Origin: Lycorma delicatula
Taxonomy: Eukaryota > Arthropoda > Insecta > Hemiptera > Fulgoridae
Length of the DNA: 64,000 nt
Assembly: GCF_047948215.1 (NCBI RefSeq)
Contig: NC_134465.1
Location: forward strand, 11,880,522 to 11,944,521
Reading direction: 5' to 3'
Position numbers and translations under genes: made by a program
The notes under the pieces: generated by a model
Seen by the model: the letters and a program-made list of their open reading frames with translations, nothing else
What the model was told of the DNA's origin: nothing
Databases searched by the model: none
Shown: piece by piece, positions 35,470 through 48,877 of the stretch
How positions within the stretch are numbered: the stretch's first letter is position 1
How the letters are laid out: each line of letters opens with the position of its first letter

Positions 35470-36345
35470 GCATAATGTATTCTGTATGAAGCTTGGGAAA
35501 AGTGCATCAGAAACACATCAAATGTTGAAGTATGACCACTGAACGAATGACAGAATGATTGTAGGAGTGGTAGGGCTCTCTAAATGAATCGTCGATGAAA
35601 TTGTGACAAGAATTACACATACAAAAACTTTGAGCAAAACTTCCCAAAAATTTGACTCTTAAATAGAAGGATTGTTAACTCTGCACATCAGCCAGATTGT
35701 TTGACTTAGAGTGAGTCTAAGGTTTTGGATGTAGTGATCATATAAGATTAATTGTGGGTATGCTAATACGACTCAGGGACAGAAAGCAAGGACTTCAAAT
35801 GGCACACAACTGCATCACCTTGCCCAAAGAATGCATACAAGAGCAAATTGAAAATCAAATCAGTAATTTTCTTTGATTCTCAGGAGACTGTCCGTAGAAA
35901 GCTTGAGACGCAGGGCCAAAAAAGGTGAACCAAATTTTCTATGTAGAAGCTTTTTGGGGAAAAGAGTTTAGTGTGTTTGTGTGTCATCATGGATCATCCA
36001 TCATAACAATGGACTATGCCATTATCTGTAGATATGAGAGAGTTCCTGGCCAAAAAAATCCATTACAGTCCTACCACATCCACCCTGTAGCCCCAACTTT
36101 GCACTTTCAGATTATTCTTTATTTTCCAAACTGAAAACTCAATTGATCGGTCATCATTTCAATATACTGGGAGAAACATTCCACAATGTAAAACATCTGG
36201 GAACATCCAAAAAGTGACGATGAAGGGATCTGAACACAGTAATATGGGAAGACTTCAACCGCTGCTATGAAGATTGGTAAAGGCATTGGGAGTATTGTGT
36301 TCATTCTCAAAAAATATTAGTACTTTGAAGGGGATAACATTGCTT
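35470..36345 (+). pseudogene. mariner transposase pseudogene (second lineage)
   Basis: Scattered frames end in a recognisable mariner C-terminus. At 36074-36130 it encodes 'HPPCSPNFALSDYSLFSKLK', equivalent to 'HPPYSPDLAPSDYHLFxKLK'. At about 36245-36335 it gives 'FNRCYEDW', 'HWEYCVHSQ' and 'GDN', like the end of irritans-type transposases. Upstream pieces contain 'VIFFDSQETV' (about 35865). Many stops are present. Confidence 0.55.
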
Positions 36346-38569
36346 TGTGAATATTTTCAATAAACATTTTTTATAAAATAATTCTCATTATTTTCTGGAC
36401 AGGCATATATGTCTATTTTTAATAACATGATTTGTAAAGGTTGGTTCAAATATGTATAAAGTTTGTTTTGTGTTCTATCTATGATGAATGAAGTTTAGTT
36501 TTTACTCTTCTTTATCGGTCACATAATTTTTTTTAATAATTTTTGTGGTTTTGAAAGTAATATAGTAATGTTTCCTGAAAATATTAATCTTGTATAAATG
36601 CTGGCTGATGTATGTTAAAGTTCAGTATTTTTTGTTGTGTTTTTATGTAATGTCATGAATGCATTATTAATGTTCTATTAAAACACCCACAAGTGTGTGT
36701 CATTTCAAAATATGAGGTAAATATTTTATGCTGTTAATGTCTTCACTAAAGATGTCAGCTGGGTTAGATGTGTTTAATAATGAAATATGTTAGAAAATAT
36801 TTGTTTTGGGAGCGATAAGATCCGATGAAAACCGCATATGCCCAATTTCGATCGATTACAATACTTTCCCTTCTAGAGCTACTGAGACGGAAAAGTAAAA
36901 TTAAATAAATAGGAAGTAACATTTAGATTGATTTTTAATCACAAATTACTTGTATCTCAAAAAGATATTAAATTAATAAATGTCACTGAATTTGATTATG
37001 ATCAATAACAACACGTTCCCATAAGTAACTAATAAGCTGTTACTCCAGTTAAGTAAATCTTTTACCACTTAAACTAAACTTAAATCAATTAAATATTCAG
37101 AATACTCCAGCTTAGTTAAAGAGAAAGGCTTCAAATGATATAAAATGACATCTGCTGACCAATTAGATTTACGAATATAAGTAATCCATACAGCCGAGTC
37201 AGAACTACAAAAATTTAATCGATCAGATTTTCAGACTAAAAGTGCAAAGTTTTAATCCATTATACGTTTAATATAGACCAATCAAGGAAGAATTTAACAA
37301 AATGATTAATCTTCTTTCGTAATAAAAATATTATGATAAGATATATTTAATCAGAGAAGTATTAAAAAATTATATTTATTCATAGAAACAAATCCACAGC
37401 AGATCTAATTCTGGTATGAAATAAATTAAGATAAACTCTTGTCATATAAAATCTTGATGGGACTGCTGAACCTATGTCAAGTGTAGTAGAGGGTGGTATA
37501 CTCAAAACTTATAAAAAAGAGCAGTTATATGATTCTTTGTTGATGAAATAAAGCTTTGAATCAGCATTGCAAGTGATGTTTATGAATAAAATACTTAGTA
37601 ACACCAGACTTCTTTATTCTGTTAAATAAATTTTAATACAATTCTCTAATCCATAATTCTATTAATATGCATTTTCTCTATTAACTCTGAAATTAAATAA
37701 ATATTTATATCATAGAAAGTATGTAAATTAATGGAAAATGGTAAATTTACATCACTAGTGTATTCTCTCATCGATTGGTATCAGGAAGTAGAAGTGGGCA
37801 TTTCTGTTGTTTCTGCTAAACGAAAACGAACTGTTCCTTAAAAAAAAAACAACTGTTTGCACAAACTGTTGGGAAAAAACAAATTGAACATTAATCTGTT
37901 AAAGTTCAAGATTTATTTTTCCATTACATTTTTAAATTGCTTGATTTTTGCATTAAAAAACAATTTCTTTTATGTTTCTCAATACATTAGGTGCAGAAAT
38001 TTTCGGTTGACACCAGCAAATACCGTGTATCATTTTATCGCAAGATTTGACAGTTTTATGAGCCTTTTATTCTGCACTTTAATGTTACAGCATTTCCATG
38101 GCTAAGATTTATTTGATTTTGGAAAGTTCGATCATAGCAGTTAGCTTACGGTTTATCTAATATTGTTAAAACAAGTTTGTAGGACAAATGTACTGCTGTT
38201 CTCAGCAAACAGTTTAACAGTTTAATTTTTTTCATTAACTTCCGTTAGAATGAGCTGATAGTTCTTTTTGATGATTTAACCTGTTTGGTTTACAGTATTA
38301 CTTGTTGCGCGAAAAAAGCAGTTTGTAGCGAAATGAGACAACAAATCCGTTTTTTCCTGAGAAATAATAGTTTTGTTAACTGTTTTATATTTTCCTACAC
38401 ATTTCTATCAGGAAGTGATTTTTTCATGCAAAGAATACCCAGTTATCCGCTTAAACACAGAAAAAGCTAGAATTTGTTGCAAACCACAATAAATTTGAAG
38501 CGGACGTGATTACGCAAACCTACGTAAATTTGAAAGAAGAAAGAACAAAGGAGAAGTGACGCGGGAAAT
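36346..38569. other. Gene-free AT-rich stretch
   Basis: No gene recognised. A GC-richer patch at 36820-36900 ('cgatcgattacaatactttc') looks repeat-derived. Short plus-strand ORFs at 37857-38105 and 38285-38470 have no family resemblance and no coding signal. Confidence 0.5.
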
Positions 38570-39400
38570 TCTACATTACCAACGAACATAGATCTGAACT
38601 GCTAATTACCAAATCAAATCGTAATGTTTCAATTCCTGATAATTCATCATCGCTTATATCGTCACCGCTAATGTTTAAGTCGCTATCATCACTAACCATT
38701 TAAGTTTAACATTTAGTTAATAACGACATTTGCAATGGCATTATCAATTAAAGGTTCTCGAAACAACTAAGATGTTTTTATTTTCTTGACATGGTCGCAC
38801 CTTGATTTGTAATCGGCATTCGTAGTTGAATTTGCTCGTGCTTCAGTTAATACAGTAGCGTTATCTACTTTAAAACTAATATTTTTTTCACTATGTACTC
38901 TTTTAAAACCGCCTAAAACTTTTCAATCGAATTTAATTCTGGAGAATAAGAAGGCAATTTCAAAACACTTTGACCTTCTCGGCTAAAACTAAACTGATTT
39001 TAAATAATGTAACACGCGGCTTATGTAGTTTTATTAAACTGTAGAGTTCTGGTTTGAACATTGTAACCTACTCCTAAATGACACGATATTTAGTATAAGT
39101 CATGTCTACTTTTCGCGTATTCGAATTCGGAGCGCGGTTCAATTGCATTTATGGTACGAAGCATTATCTATGACGACGACCGAATTAGAGGGAAGATGAG
39201 GAATTGATTTTTGTTTTACACACCGTTCGTAATTAACAGAATTCATATCGTCACGGTAATCTCCTATTTTGGTATCAGATTTAAATATAAGAAACTCGTT
39301 CTTGACAAAACCATTTTCGGAACTTGCACGAACAAGAACGCTTGCCTTTAAAAATTGGAGCAGCAAGGTTGCAGTCTGAGCCATCACACCACGATATCGG
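38570..39400 (-). pseudogene. DDE transposase-like fragment
   Basis: On the minus strand 39387-39139 is open for 82 codons and ends with 'LPSNSVVVIDNASYH', the second-Asp block of a DDE_3-type transposase common in hemipterans. The downstream frames are shifted but still recognisable: 'FKVDNATVLTEARAN' and 'SRCDHVKKI' (about 38800-38890), and an Asp-rich C-terminus from 38699 ('MVSDDSDLNISGDDISDDEL'). The 'LPPYHC' block with the third acidic residue is lost or scrambled. Confidence 0.6.
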
Positions 39401-39509
39401 TTTGGTATCTTGCATGTACATAGGATTCGTCTGTCTAAATTATACGGACGAATCGTGTAAGTTATAACACGTCAGTGTTTCGAATGCGGTACTCTTTAAT
39501 AACGTAGCT

Positions 39510-39914
39510 TCAGTTGCCGATTTTCTTATTTTTGTCATCTACATTATTTCTACATTTCATTACTTTCTTTTTGTTCTTGTTTATTTTCGTGCGGTAGTTC
39601 TTGCGTAGGACTTCATTCATGCTGTTCATTGTTCCTTCTAAATCCTTTTTACCCTCGGCTAGAATTACTATATCATCAGCAAATCGTAGGACCTTTATCT
39701 TTTCACCTTGTACTGTTACTCCGTATGTAAATTGTTCTTTAACATCATTAACTGCTAGTTCTATGTAAAGATTAAAAAGTAACGGAGATAGGGAACATCC
39801 TTGTCGGACTCCCTTTCTTATTACGGCTTCTTTATTATGTTCTTCAATTATTACTGTTGCTGTTTGGCACCTGTAAATGTTAGCAATTGTTCTTCTATCT
39901 CTGTATTTGAACCT
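39510..39914 (-). mobile_element. LINE reverse transcriptase fragment, open frame without a start codon
   Basis: A stop-free minus-strand frame of 134 codons encodes 'RKGVRQGCSLSPLLFNLYIE' (reverse transcriptase B motif), 'VLRFADDIVILAEG' (catalytic FADD) and 'NKNKKKVMK'. It is 5' truncated at about 39914 and ends at a TGA at 39510. No ATG precedes the core, so it is not obvious as an ORF. It is a different LINE lineage (CR1/RTE-like) from the R1-like ones at 30-34 kb. Confidence 0.75.
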
Positions 39915-39997
39915 TAATTAATAATACAAACGATAATTAATTAATACAAACAACACAGCTGTGTTTTCAGCTACATGTTTTGACCTGTATAGACATG

Positions 39998-40055
39998 ATT
40001 AATACTAATCCATGAAGGCTCACTCTTCAGTGAGCCTTCATGGATTAGTATTAAT
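39998..40055. repeat. Perfect hairpin, 26-bp arms
   Basis: The arms 39998-40023 and 40030-40055 are exact inverse complements (left arm begins 'attaatactaatccatgaag') around a 6-base loop 'tcttca'. It lies close upstream of the truncated LINE fragment and next to a second hairpin. Confidence 0.95.
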
Positions 40056-40064
40056 GACTCAGTA

Positions 40065-40112
40065 TTATGACTTCATATCTAATACTGAAGAGTATTAGAT
40101 ATGAAGTCATAA
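40065..40112. repeat. Perfect hairpin, 22-bp arms
   Basis: The arms 40065-40086 and 40091-40112 are exact inverse complements (left arm begins 'ttatgacttcatatctaata') with a 4-base loop 'gaag'. It begins only 10 bases after the first hairpin ends. Confidence 0.95.
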
Positions 40113-43100
40113 AATCTGAGTATGATATGATTTAATTCTTTGCCTACTATTGTTTATTTATGGCTTATAAATTATGTTAACGAAGTTAAACAATAAAAAA
40201 TGAGCTAACAAAATACAATATAGGAGCTTAAAATGCTAACTATGCGTTGAAAAATGAAAAATCCTTTAATTAAAATTAAAATGTTTTTCAAAAACGGGGG
40301 GTGGTAGAAAGATTCTGAGTTCATATTCATTTTCAGCATCAAAAACAGATTAAAATCATGTATCGCACGTTAGGAAATAAAAATTATGTTTATCAGTGTT
40401 ATTGAACAGCTTTTAAAATAAACTACAATAGATTTTTTATTATACGGTGAAAATGGTAAAAAGTCAAACTGAATCTGAGCTAGCTTTCACACTACATTAA
40501 GCTTCTTTATAACCAGCTTCTTCTGCCACAGGAAGACCTGAGTGTGTTTGAATATGGTACCGAGGTTAAATTTAGATTTTGAAATATCTTTATCATTTAT
40601 GATATGTTATAGAAGTTTTTGTATTTAAATTATGTTTGTTAATTTAAAATGTTGTTTTTATGTGGTTTTTAATACATTTCAAGCCGTTCAAATTTATGTT
40701 CTTTGTTGTTTAAGTGTCTTTTTCTAGTTTACAAATGTGTTTGTGCAACTGTGGCTTGTAACGATAACAAAGTAGAGTGCTTTTATTTGTTGTTTAGAGT
40801 GTTGTGTCCTGTTTTTTCAGTGTAGAATCTATAAAAGTCTGTCTATCTCAGGTAAAATAAATTTTTGTGAGTTTTAATGTTACATTTATTTTGTTTTATT
40901 TACCATTCTGTGTGCAGCGTTCATGTTAATGTAAATGTTATGAATTGTTTGTTTTTTCTAAAATTCATATAGGTGTTTGCCTGTTTTAAAATAAACTGTA
41001 CTGTGGATAATCATGTATGTTAAAATATGACAATTACTTTCTTTCTGTACATTTTTGTAGTCTAATAGAATAAATGTCTATAGATTGTAATGTACTATAT
41101 TTACTTAGAAACAGTATTATTTGTTTTTTTTTTTTTATTTTTATTTAAAAAGAGTAATATAAATTATAATTTGTTTCAGTTTGACAATAAAAATAACACT
41201 ATGTAATTCTCAAATCTCTGAATAATAATTAAAAAAATTATGCTCTCAAAACAAAATACATGTGTAACTAAAATTTATACAAGAACTTAGTATTTCATAT
41301 ATATTTATAAAGCGATATTCAGCATACAAAAATTTTTATAATTTCAAAATTCAAGTTACTGAATTACAAAATGTTTTTAAGTATTTCTATACGCTTCAGA
41401 TTTTCATATTTTGCAAGTATGCTCATTTCAACATTTAAAAATAGAGTGACATAAGCTAGAAGAGGGAAAAGAAGCTAATATGAGAAAAATCTACTAATAT
41501 CAAACATTAAATAAATGAAAAGCAAAGTTATTTTACAATGTGAAAAGATTTTGTGCATGTTGTGCGGGCAGTAACAAAATAAAATCTACACTCCTGATAT
41601 CAAAGATGTTGCGCTGATTTCCCTGACTTCAAGAAGTTTCCGTGTTGGAAAGTTTTATGAATTAATGGGTTTAATTTTTTTTGGAAAAGCAGTGCTGTGC
41701 CAATCTTGTTTATATATAGTTATAATCAGTGAGAGTTATTAAGTGTAATCATATGAAAATGCAAACTACATTGATTCATATTTTAAAAAAAAAAAAAAAA
41801 AAACATTTGATTTTCATTCAATAAAATTATCGAGTTTTTTCTTGAATCATAAAGGTAATCATAAAGTTTTGATGATTGTAAAATCTGTAATGAAAAAGTT
41901 TTTGAAATCTTCATAAAAAAACAAAGCACCAGCAGATGAAAATTTAATAAACATCAGGAATAAACAAAGAAAAAGGAATTGACATGCCCTTTTGGCTTAG
42001 GAAGGCAATCAATTTAAAGTTCAAGATATACTGGGGACAATGTTAAAACAGTGAATAGTAAATAAATTTGTCCAAAAAAAGGTGATTGTATAATCTGAAG
42101 CATTTACTGAGCATACTAAAAGAACATGTCAAAATAGATTATACGCTTATTCCAGTCATTTACTGGTAGCTTCAGATGATAATCAAATGGACATTATTAG
42201 CACATTGTGTTATTACCATTACATCACTCTGTTATGTAGCATACATTAAAAAAAAAAAAAAAAAAAAATAGGTAAAAAAAACATTAAACTTGTTATACAA
42301 ATTTAATATAATTATATACATAATACCACAGTTTGTTTAATAAATAATAACAGTTTTTAAAAATATATTATTTTTATATCAACTAGTTTAACGACTTAAG
42401 AAGTCATTCATGTTTATATATATATAAATATATATACATATATATATATATATGTAAAGTAAAATAATTTATTATCCTAATCAATAAATAATTTACAATT
42501 TTACAACATTTACACTATACATAAAATTATAGTAAATGATCTAACAAGAACAATTTCATTATTAATTTTTTTTACGTTACGTAAGATAAAATATAATTCA
42601 CTAAATTTTATATGCATCTTTCACGTTAAGAACTATACACAAAAATTTTGTATAATATATTTAAATACAGTACATTTATTAATTACATTTATATAAAACA
42701 CAAACTTTTACATTTTATTTTAACATTTCTTATTATTATTAGCATTACTTATATTTATAATAAATTTATTACGTTTTCATAAAATAACATTTATTACACA
42801 GTTCTATACAATAGTATACACAGACAGTAATGAGAAAAAGGCTCTCTTTTACGTAACATGTATAAAATACTCTTTACATAATATATATGTATCTAATAAA
42901 CTATATTTTTAATTTTTCTACTCATAATTATTACATAACAGTGTTTAAATTTAATCATCTAAAAAATGAAATAAATTTGAATTTAAAAGTATTTATATGT
43001 GCACAAATATGTTAAGTAAATGTTGCATATGTCAATGTTCCCAAACTATTCATCCTGAGATCAGTATTATTTTTTTTTAATTTTACATTTTTATTTGGTT

Positions 43101-44214
43101 TTTATACTTAACTAATAAAATTATTATATCAATTAAAAAAAAAAAAAAAACGGATGCAGCAAATTATATGATATGGTTCCTACTTGCTAATGCACTATGC
43201 AGATGCTTTTTATTTTCAGAAACACATCGCATAGATGATATTACATACCTACAGGTTATCTAGCCGATCAATATATAATTTGGTTGTTCTAAAATATTCT
43301 GGCCATTCTGCATCTTGAATTTTCCAGAACTTTTTGGCATTGCTAATAAAAAAAAACCCTGATTTGTCAATCTTCCTTTAGTTCAATATTAACAAACAAC
43401 AAAAAATTATTACACATATAAGATATGGGAACTAGTACTATTTGCCAAAAGATGAAAGCAGTTGCAAGTCTTAAAAGTTTGGAAAACACTGGTGTATGTA
43501 TTTGTAAAAACAATTATTAACAATTGCAAGAATATTTTTAAAAATTAGTTAGAATTTCATAAAAACAATATAATTTTTGATAGTGTTTATTAGAAAAGTA
43601 TGTAACTGAAGATATATTAAGAATAAAGTGGTGATTAATAATAAAAATAATGAGCAATTCATTAATTATATCATTCCAATAGTACACAGTCTGTACAAAA
43701 TGTTCAGACTAACCTGTGAAAATGGAACTAGTGGTGTAATCTTGTGGGTAAGGTTATAACTTGTTGAGAGAAGTCTTGTGAAAAATGTAACTAAAGGATT
43801 AAATGTAAGTTACTGATTTCTGTTGTATATCTGTTTTTGTGAAGGTACTTTTGTGCATATTGTCAGATTAAAAAAAAAAAAATGGAATAATATGTGAACA
43901 TAAAATGTGTTTTTTGGTTGGAAAAATATGCTACAGAAATGTTTGAAATGATGAGTTAGGCACTTGGCGATGAAGCTATGTCTCATTTGAGTGGTTTGCT
44001 TGTCTTCATGATGTCAGATGTTAGAAAATTATTTGAAAGAAAAAAGGCCGGCAACCAAAACCAGCCTCTCCTCTTGAATTCAAGTTTCCTTTTTGATTTT
44101 TTACGTCAAATGCATGTGCGAATTACTGTTGTTATCTACCAAGATATTCTGAAATAATTAGCAGACCGAAAATGCGTGTGATCACATTTTTTTTATAAAA
44201 CAAAGGATTGGTTT
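40113..44214. other. Gene-free AT-rich stretch
   Basis: No gene recognised. Long homopolymers occur at 41785-41803 (A), 42248-42268 (A) and 43136-43150 (A). A TA-rich microsatellite lies at 42416-42453. Nothing else was supported. Confidence 0.5.
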
Positions 44215-44545
44215 TACAACATGTGCCAACTCATACAACCATCATTGTGTGGTAGTATTTGGTCAAACAGCAGATGATAGTGCTGGACTATCCTCCATAC
44301 TCCAGATATAGTCCCTGCAAACTATTCTCTATTTTCTAAAGTCAAGATGCCCTTCAAGGGGAAATAGTTCAGGTCAATAGATGCTATAAGTGTTAAGGTT
44401 AAGTTCAGGTCAAAGTGTTATAAGCATCATAAGTCGTAAAAAGGTTCTGTAGGGTTTTGATAACCTTTATGTCTGATCTAAATGTTGTATCATGTTGAAG
44501 GGAGATTACGTAAAAGCTTAAGTATGAATAAACTTTTTTCTGAAT
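44215..44545 (+). pseudogene. mariner transposase C-terminal remnant
   Basis: Plus-strand frames give 'HVPTHTTIIVW', 'YPPYSRYSP' with 'LFSIF', and near the end 'EGDYVK'. These are equivalent to the 'HDNAPAHT', 'HPPYSPDLAP' and terminal 'FEGDYV' blocks of mariner transposases. It is heavily shifted and truncated upstream. Confidence 0.5.
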
Positions 44546-47500
44546 TTGCTGTTGTTTTTATAGCCTCAGTCCTGACATTTTTTTGTATTTCAAACAGCTA
44601 TATTGAATTACAAACAACTGAAAGCTAATCTACATCTTACGTTTGATTCTTGAATTAGGATTCGTATTTATTATGAGTCAATTTTTTTTCACTAAATATA
44701 CACAAGTGAGAGCTTATGTAGGAACTGTAGAGGGCAGTGAGCTGTGAGCTGTGAGGAGGCTTTGGTTAGACTTAAGATTTGCAACCAAGGCAGTTTGCTG
44801 TGTCGTTTACCTGTACAAAAAGCCACTTCGGTGACATGAATACTTCATTTGAGACCAGCTTATGGAAGCTGGAATTTAATTATCTAATAGCATGCCTGAA
44901 ATTTTAAAAATGTGAATTTTTACATACTGTGATTTATAAGTTGCTATATTGGTTATGATTATGGAAATGTTAATAGTACTATTTCACAGAAAAAATACAT
45001 TTATCTGCTTAATTATTTGTATAATCTGGTATTTTAAGACAAATTATATTTATCTGTAGTAGATAAAATTTGGTAATAATTTTATAAATTCATAACATTT
45101 CAATTTTTGTTGAGGTGAGGCAAGATTCTTAAGTAAAAATAATTTGGTACTTTTTTTGTTTGCAATGGTTGTTGCTATAAAAGTTATATTTTTGAATAAA
45201 ATAAAATTTAAAAAATGTAACATATTTTCCATCCGATTTTCTTGAAATGTCACATGAAAATATTTTTAATATTATCGTATTTAAAATATCTTTAAATTAT
45301 ATATTTAGTTTATAAACCACGTATTTTAACTACATTAATATTAACACAAATTTTTCCCCTGAAAACTGCCTCTGATTAAGCTAACAGGATTAAAATTGCA
45401 TATCCTTTTATTTGTACATCTTTTTGTATATAAGTTCAGATTACAACTTTAACAATTTATGAAAACACAATATTGGTTTTTCACCTCAAAAATGGTGAAA
45501 CTGGATTAAGAGTGAATTTCATAATTCTTATATATTTTACAATCAAATTACAACAGACGGTAACATTTGATTTAGAAGGAATTAAAATCTACTTTGTTGA
45601 AGTTGGTCCAACAATATCTAAAAAAAGAAGTTAGGGATTTCCAGATCTAAAAGGTGAAAAATACGAATATTTATGCATACTAAATTGAAACTAAAAATTT
45701 CTTATAGATGCTAAATATGAAATTATACGTAAATGATTTTTATTTCCTTTGAAAACATTCTTAAGAGCAAAACTGATTAAAGAGATTTTGTATTTCAATA
45801 GTGCATATGAACGATAAACTTTTAATATCAGATCAGTTATTTATTCGTAGGGAGAATATATTTAAACTAAAGTGTGTAAAATGAAAAATGAAGCCTGTCT
45901 TTGAAATTTTATATCTCATCAGTGAGAAATCAAATATTGGATAAATGGTTTGTTCTTTTCTTAATAAAGTAATTTGTGCTATCATAAAAAACTATTTCAA
46001 GTTGTTAATAAAGAAAAAAGTAACCATTTTTTCTACAATCTTTCACGTAAATTGTTTTTAAGACCACATAACTCATGCGATTTAAAGAGAAAAAAATGTC
46101 CTTTGGAATAGACATTCTATGCACTAAAGTCTTAAATATGAAATCAAAATTCAATTTACATCACAAAGTTATAAAAATTTAATCTTAATGAAATTTTACT
46201 ATTTATGAAAAATCAGTTTGTAAAATTTTTACTGTTTATAAAGCAACTACAAGGTTTATCACTGACATTATTTAAAGTTATTTCAAAAGATTCCTCATCA
46301 TAAAAATGGTAATTTAATACAAAAAACTGAAATAACAAACAAATTATGAAAATAGAAATGTATTTTAAAGATTAAAGAAATTTTTTTACAGAATACATCC
46401 TACACATTGAAGAATTTCTTTCATCCTGGAATTTGGAATTCTTTTTTTACTTACATGATAAGTATAATATTTACATGAAAAAGATCTATAAGTAAAAAAT
46501 TATTTAAAAAAAAAATCATAATTGTAACCATATATAAAACAAAATATAAACTTAAGATTGAGAGAGAAATGATTTCTAATTTGTAAATCCTCAGTGAAAG
46601 TGTTTACAACCCTGTCATTTAAAAATTTAATTTACGCATTTCTTTAATATTGTATGCTAAAATTCCAATGTAATATGTAGATTAAATCTACCTAGACAAT
46701 CGAGAACTTATACTTGAGAATATGGAAAATTGTTTGAAATGATATATTATAAATTACAATGGTACTGTTTGATTATTGCCAATATGTCAAAATCCTAATA
46801 AACTGTGGTAAATGACAAATACCTAGAAAATTAGTTTATCATATATTTTTTATTTTTTAAACACATATAAATATACATCAAGGAAAGGTACATTTATTTA
46901 CATCATCTAATTTTTTGATATAACAAAACTAATATAAAAATATTTTAAATTAAAATCATTAATATTTGATCTGATTTTATATTATATAATATGTTAAATT
47001 AAAAAAAAAGTTAATTATTTAAAAAAAAATCATAAAAAAAAGATCCTTTAAAACTAAATTAAAAAAAAAAAAAAAAAACAGCGCCAGAACAACAATTGAT
47101 GCTCCCAGCAATAGTCTCTGAACATGCATAACGTAAAATGAAAGCTAACTTGAAAAATAAGGTAAAATTTGTAAAATTCATTTTAAAATAAAGTGTAATG
47201 TAGTTGATTTTAAAAGTTTTCAATGTTTTTTTTTTTTTATTATTAATATTATTTTTTTTTGTAACAATGTATACTAGATCTATTTAAAAAGTTCCTGAAC
47301 TTGTTGTATAGCACATAAGTGGACAGGGATGTAGTCAACAGTGTTGCATAGATAAACAGTGAAGTTAAGGCTGTCTCAGATACGGTACAAAACTACACCT
47401 CATTCAAATGTGATGAACAAGTGATGCGGCTACCTACAGACCCAACCCAGAAAGCCGCATGGGATATCTGGAAACTTCTGGAATATTCATTAGAAAATTT

Positions 47501-48583
47501 TTTTTATTTTGTTTCAGGCTGTTAATATTAAAAACTGTTTATAAAAAACTATTTTGCGTTGCCTAAATAATAATTATCATAACATGAAAAATTTTGATTT
47601 TTGGGGTGATTAAGATTAATGAGCAAATTATAAAAATTAAGTCTTATGCTAAACAAAGTTTTACTCAATGGCACCAGAAGATGTAACAAATATATAATAG
47701 CCACTGTTTAAGGTACATTGCATTCTAAAAATGATTTATTTGAATTAAATGTTGTGTTTAGTTTTACCCATTGACATTAGTCAATAAACTCATGTGAAAT
47801 GTCAACAAAATTGTCTGTAGTTGATAGTTAAATATGTAAAAATTGCAAAAGTGTAAAAAATGTTAATTAGTTTATGTCATGGATCCTTATAGAAAAACTT
47901 GAATTGTAATTTTTTTAACCACAGTTTATATCACATGGCCAGCAAGATAATTGTATAATTGTGTAACATCTCCTTATCATCCAAATTATAAACGATGATG
48001 AAACATGAGTCCATAGGCAATATATTGAAATAGTATATTTTTTATTTGCTAGTACACATGGGTTTCTTGAAGCAAAGAAATATGTACAAGAATTAAATAC
48101 AACAGAATCTTTGAAAATCATCTCAAAGAAATTTAATGCATGTACAAAGATATTAACGTGAAAAGTTTTGCAATATAGTATATAATAAAAGCTTACTGTA
48201 TGAATATTTGGAATATAGTACATATTTAAACAATTTGGAGTTTACGAATGCCGTCTTTTATTGGAAATAATCAATAAATTAAATGAATAAACTTAGCACA
48301 GATCAAGTATACTATTTGTCCATGAAATTAAATTAGTTTCCAAACATTTCAAAATGAATGGCTTTAACAACAGCACAATCTGCAACATGATGAAGGAACT
48401 ATAGTAAAACTCTTGCATCTGTACTTATCATATCCAGATTGTTTTATAACTGGAAAATATAAAAAAAAAAAAAAAAAAAAAATTGTATATACCTTTACTT
48501 TCTTCGATACTCTAGAAAAAAATTAACATTTTTTTGAACTCATTAATTAATTTTATAATATTTCCTAATTTTACTTAAATAGA
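44546..48583. other. Gene-free AT-rich stretch
   Basis: No gene recognised. A slightly GC-richer patch lies at 47280-47490. Minus-strand ORFs at 45050-45253 and 47915-48223 have the composition expected of chance frames in AT-rich DNA. Long A-runs occur at 47056-47078 and 48463-48482. Confidence 0.5.
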
Positions 48584-48877
48584 CCATGATTCCCAGAGTG
48601 TGCGCCTTGGTGCCAACTACCCGCGAGGAGCTGTAACTTCCTCAGTGGGGGTGGCGCTAAATATTATACAATTTTTATATTTTCATTTTCAATTTAATGT
48701 CAGTTAAATAAATACACATTTGTCTAATTACAAATTTTTGTGATCTAAAATGTGTTTTATTTATTTTTATCTAACCTTTGCAAAAAATTATTGGTTATTT
48801 TGCAAAATGTATGTAGAATTTGACATAGGATGATTCAGCAAGGATGCCGAGAATCTAAGAAGTTTGTGAACCACTGG
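48584..48877. mobile_element. hAT-like MITE
   Basis: The left end reads 'ccatgattcccagagtgtg', and the inverse complement of the right end reads 'ccagtggttcacaaacttc'. These are imperfect inverted repeats of the hAT type ('CAGTGGTTCCCAAACT'). The ~294-bp interior starts with a GC-rich patch and has no ORF. The 8-bp flanks (aaatagac / tatagatg) agree only partly. Confidence 0.6.
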
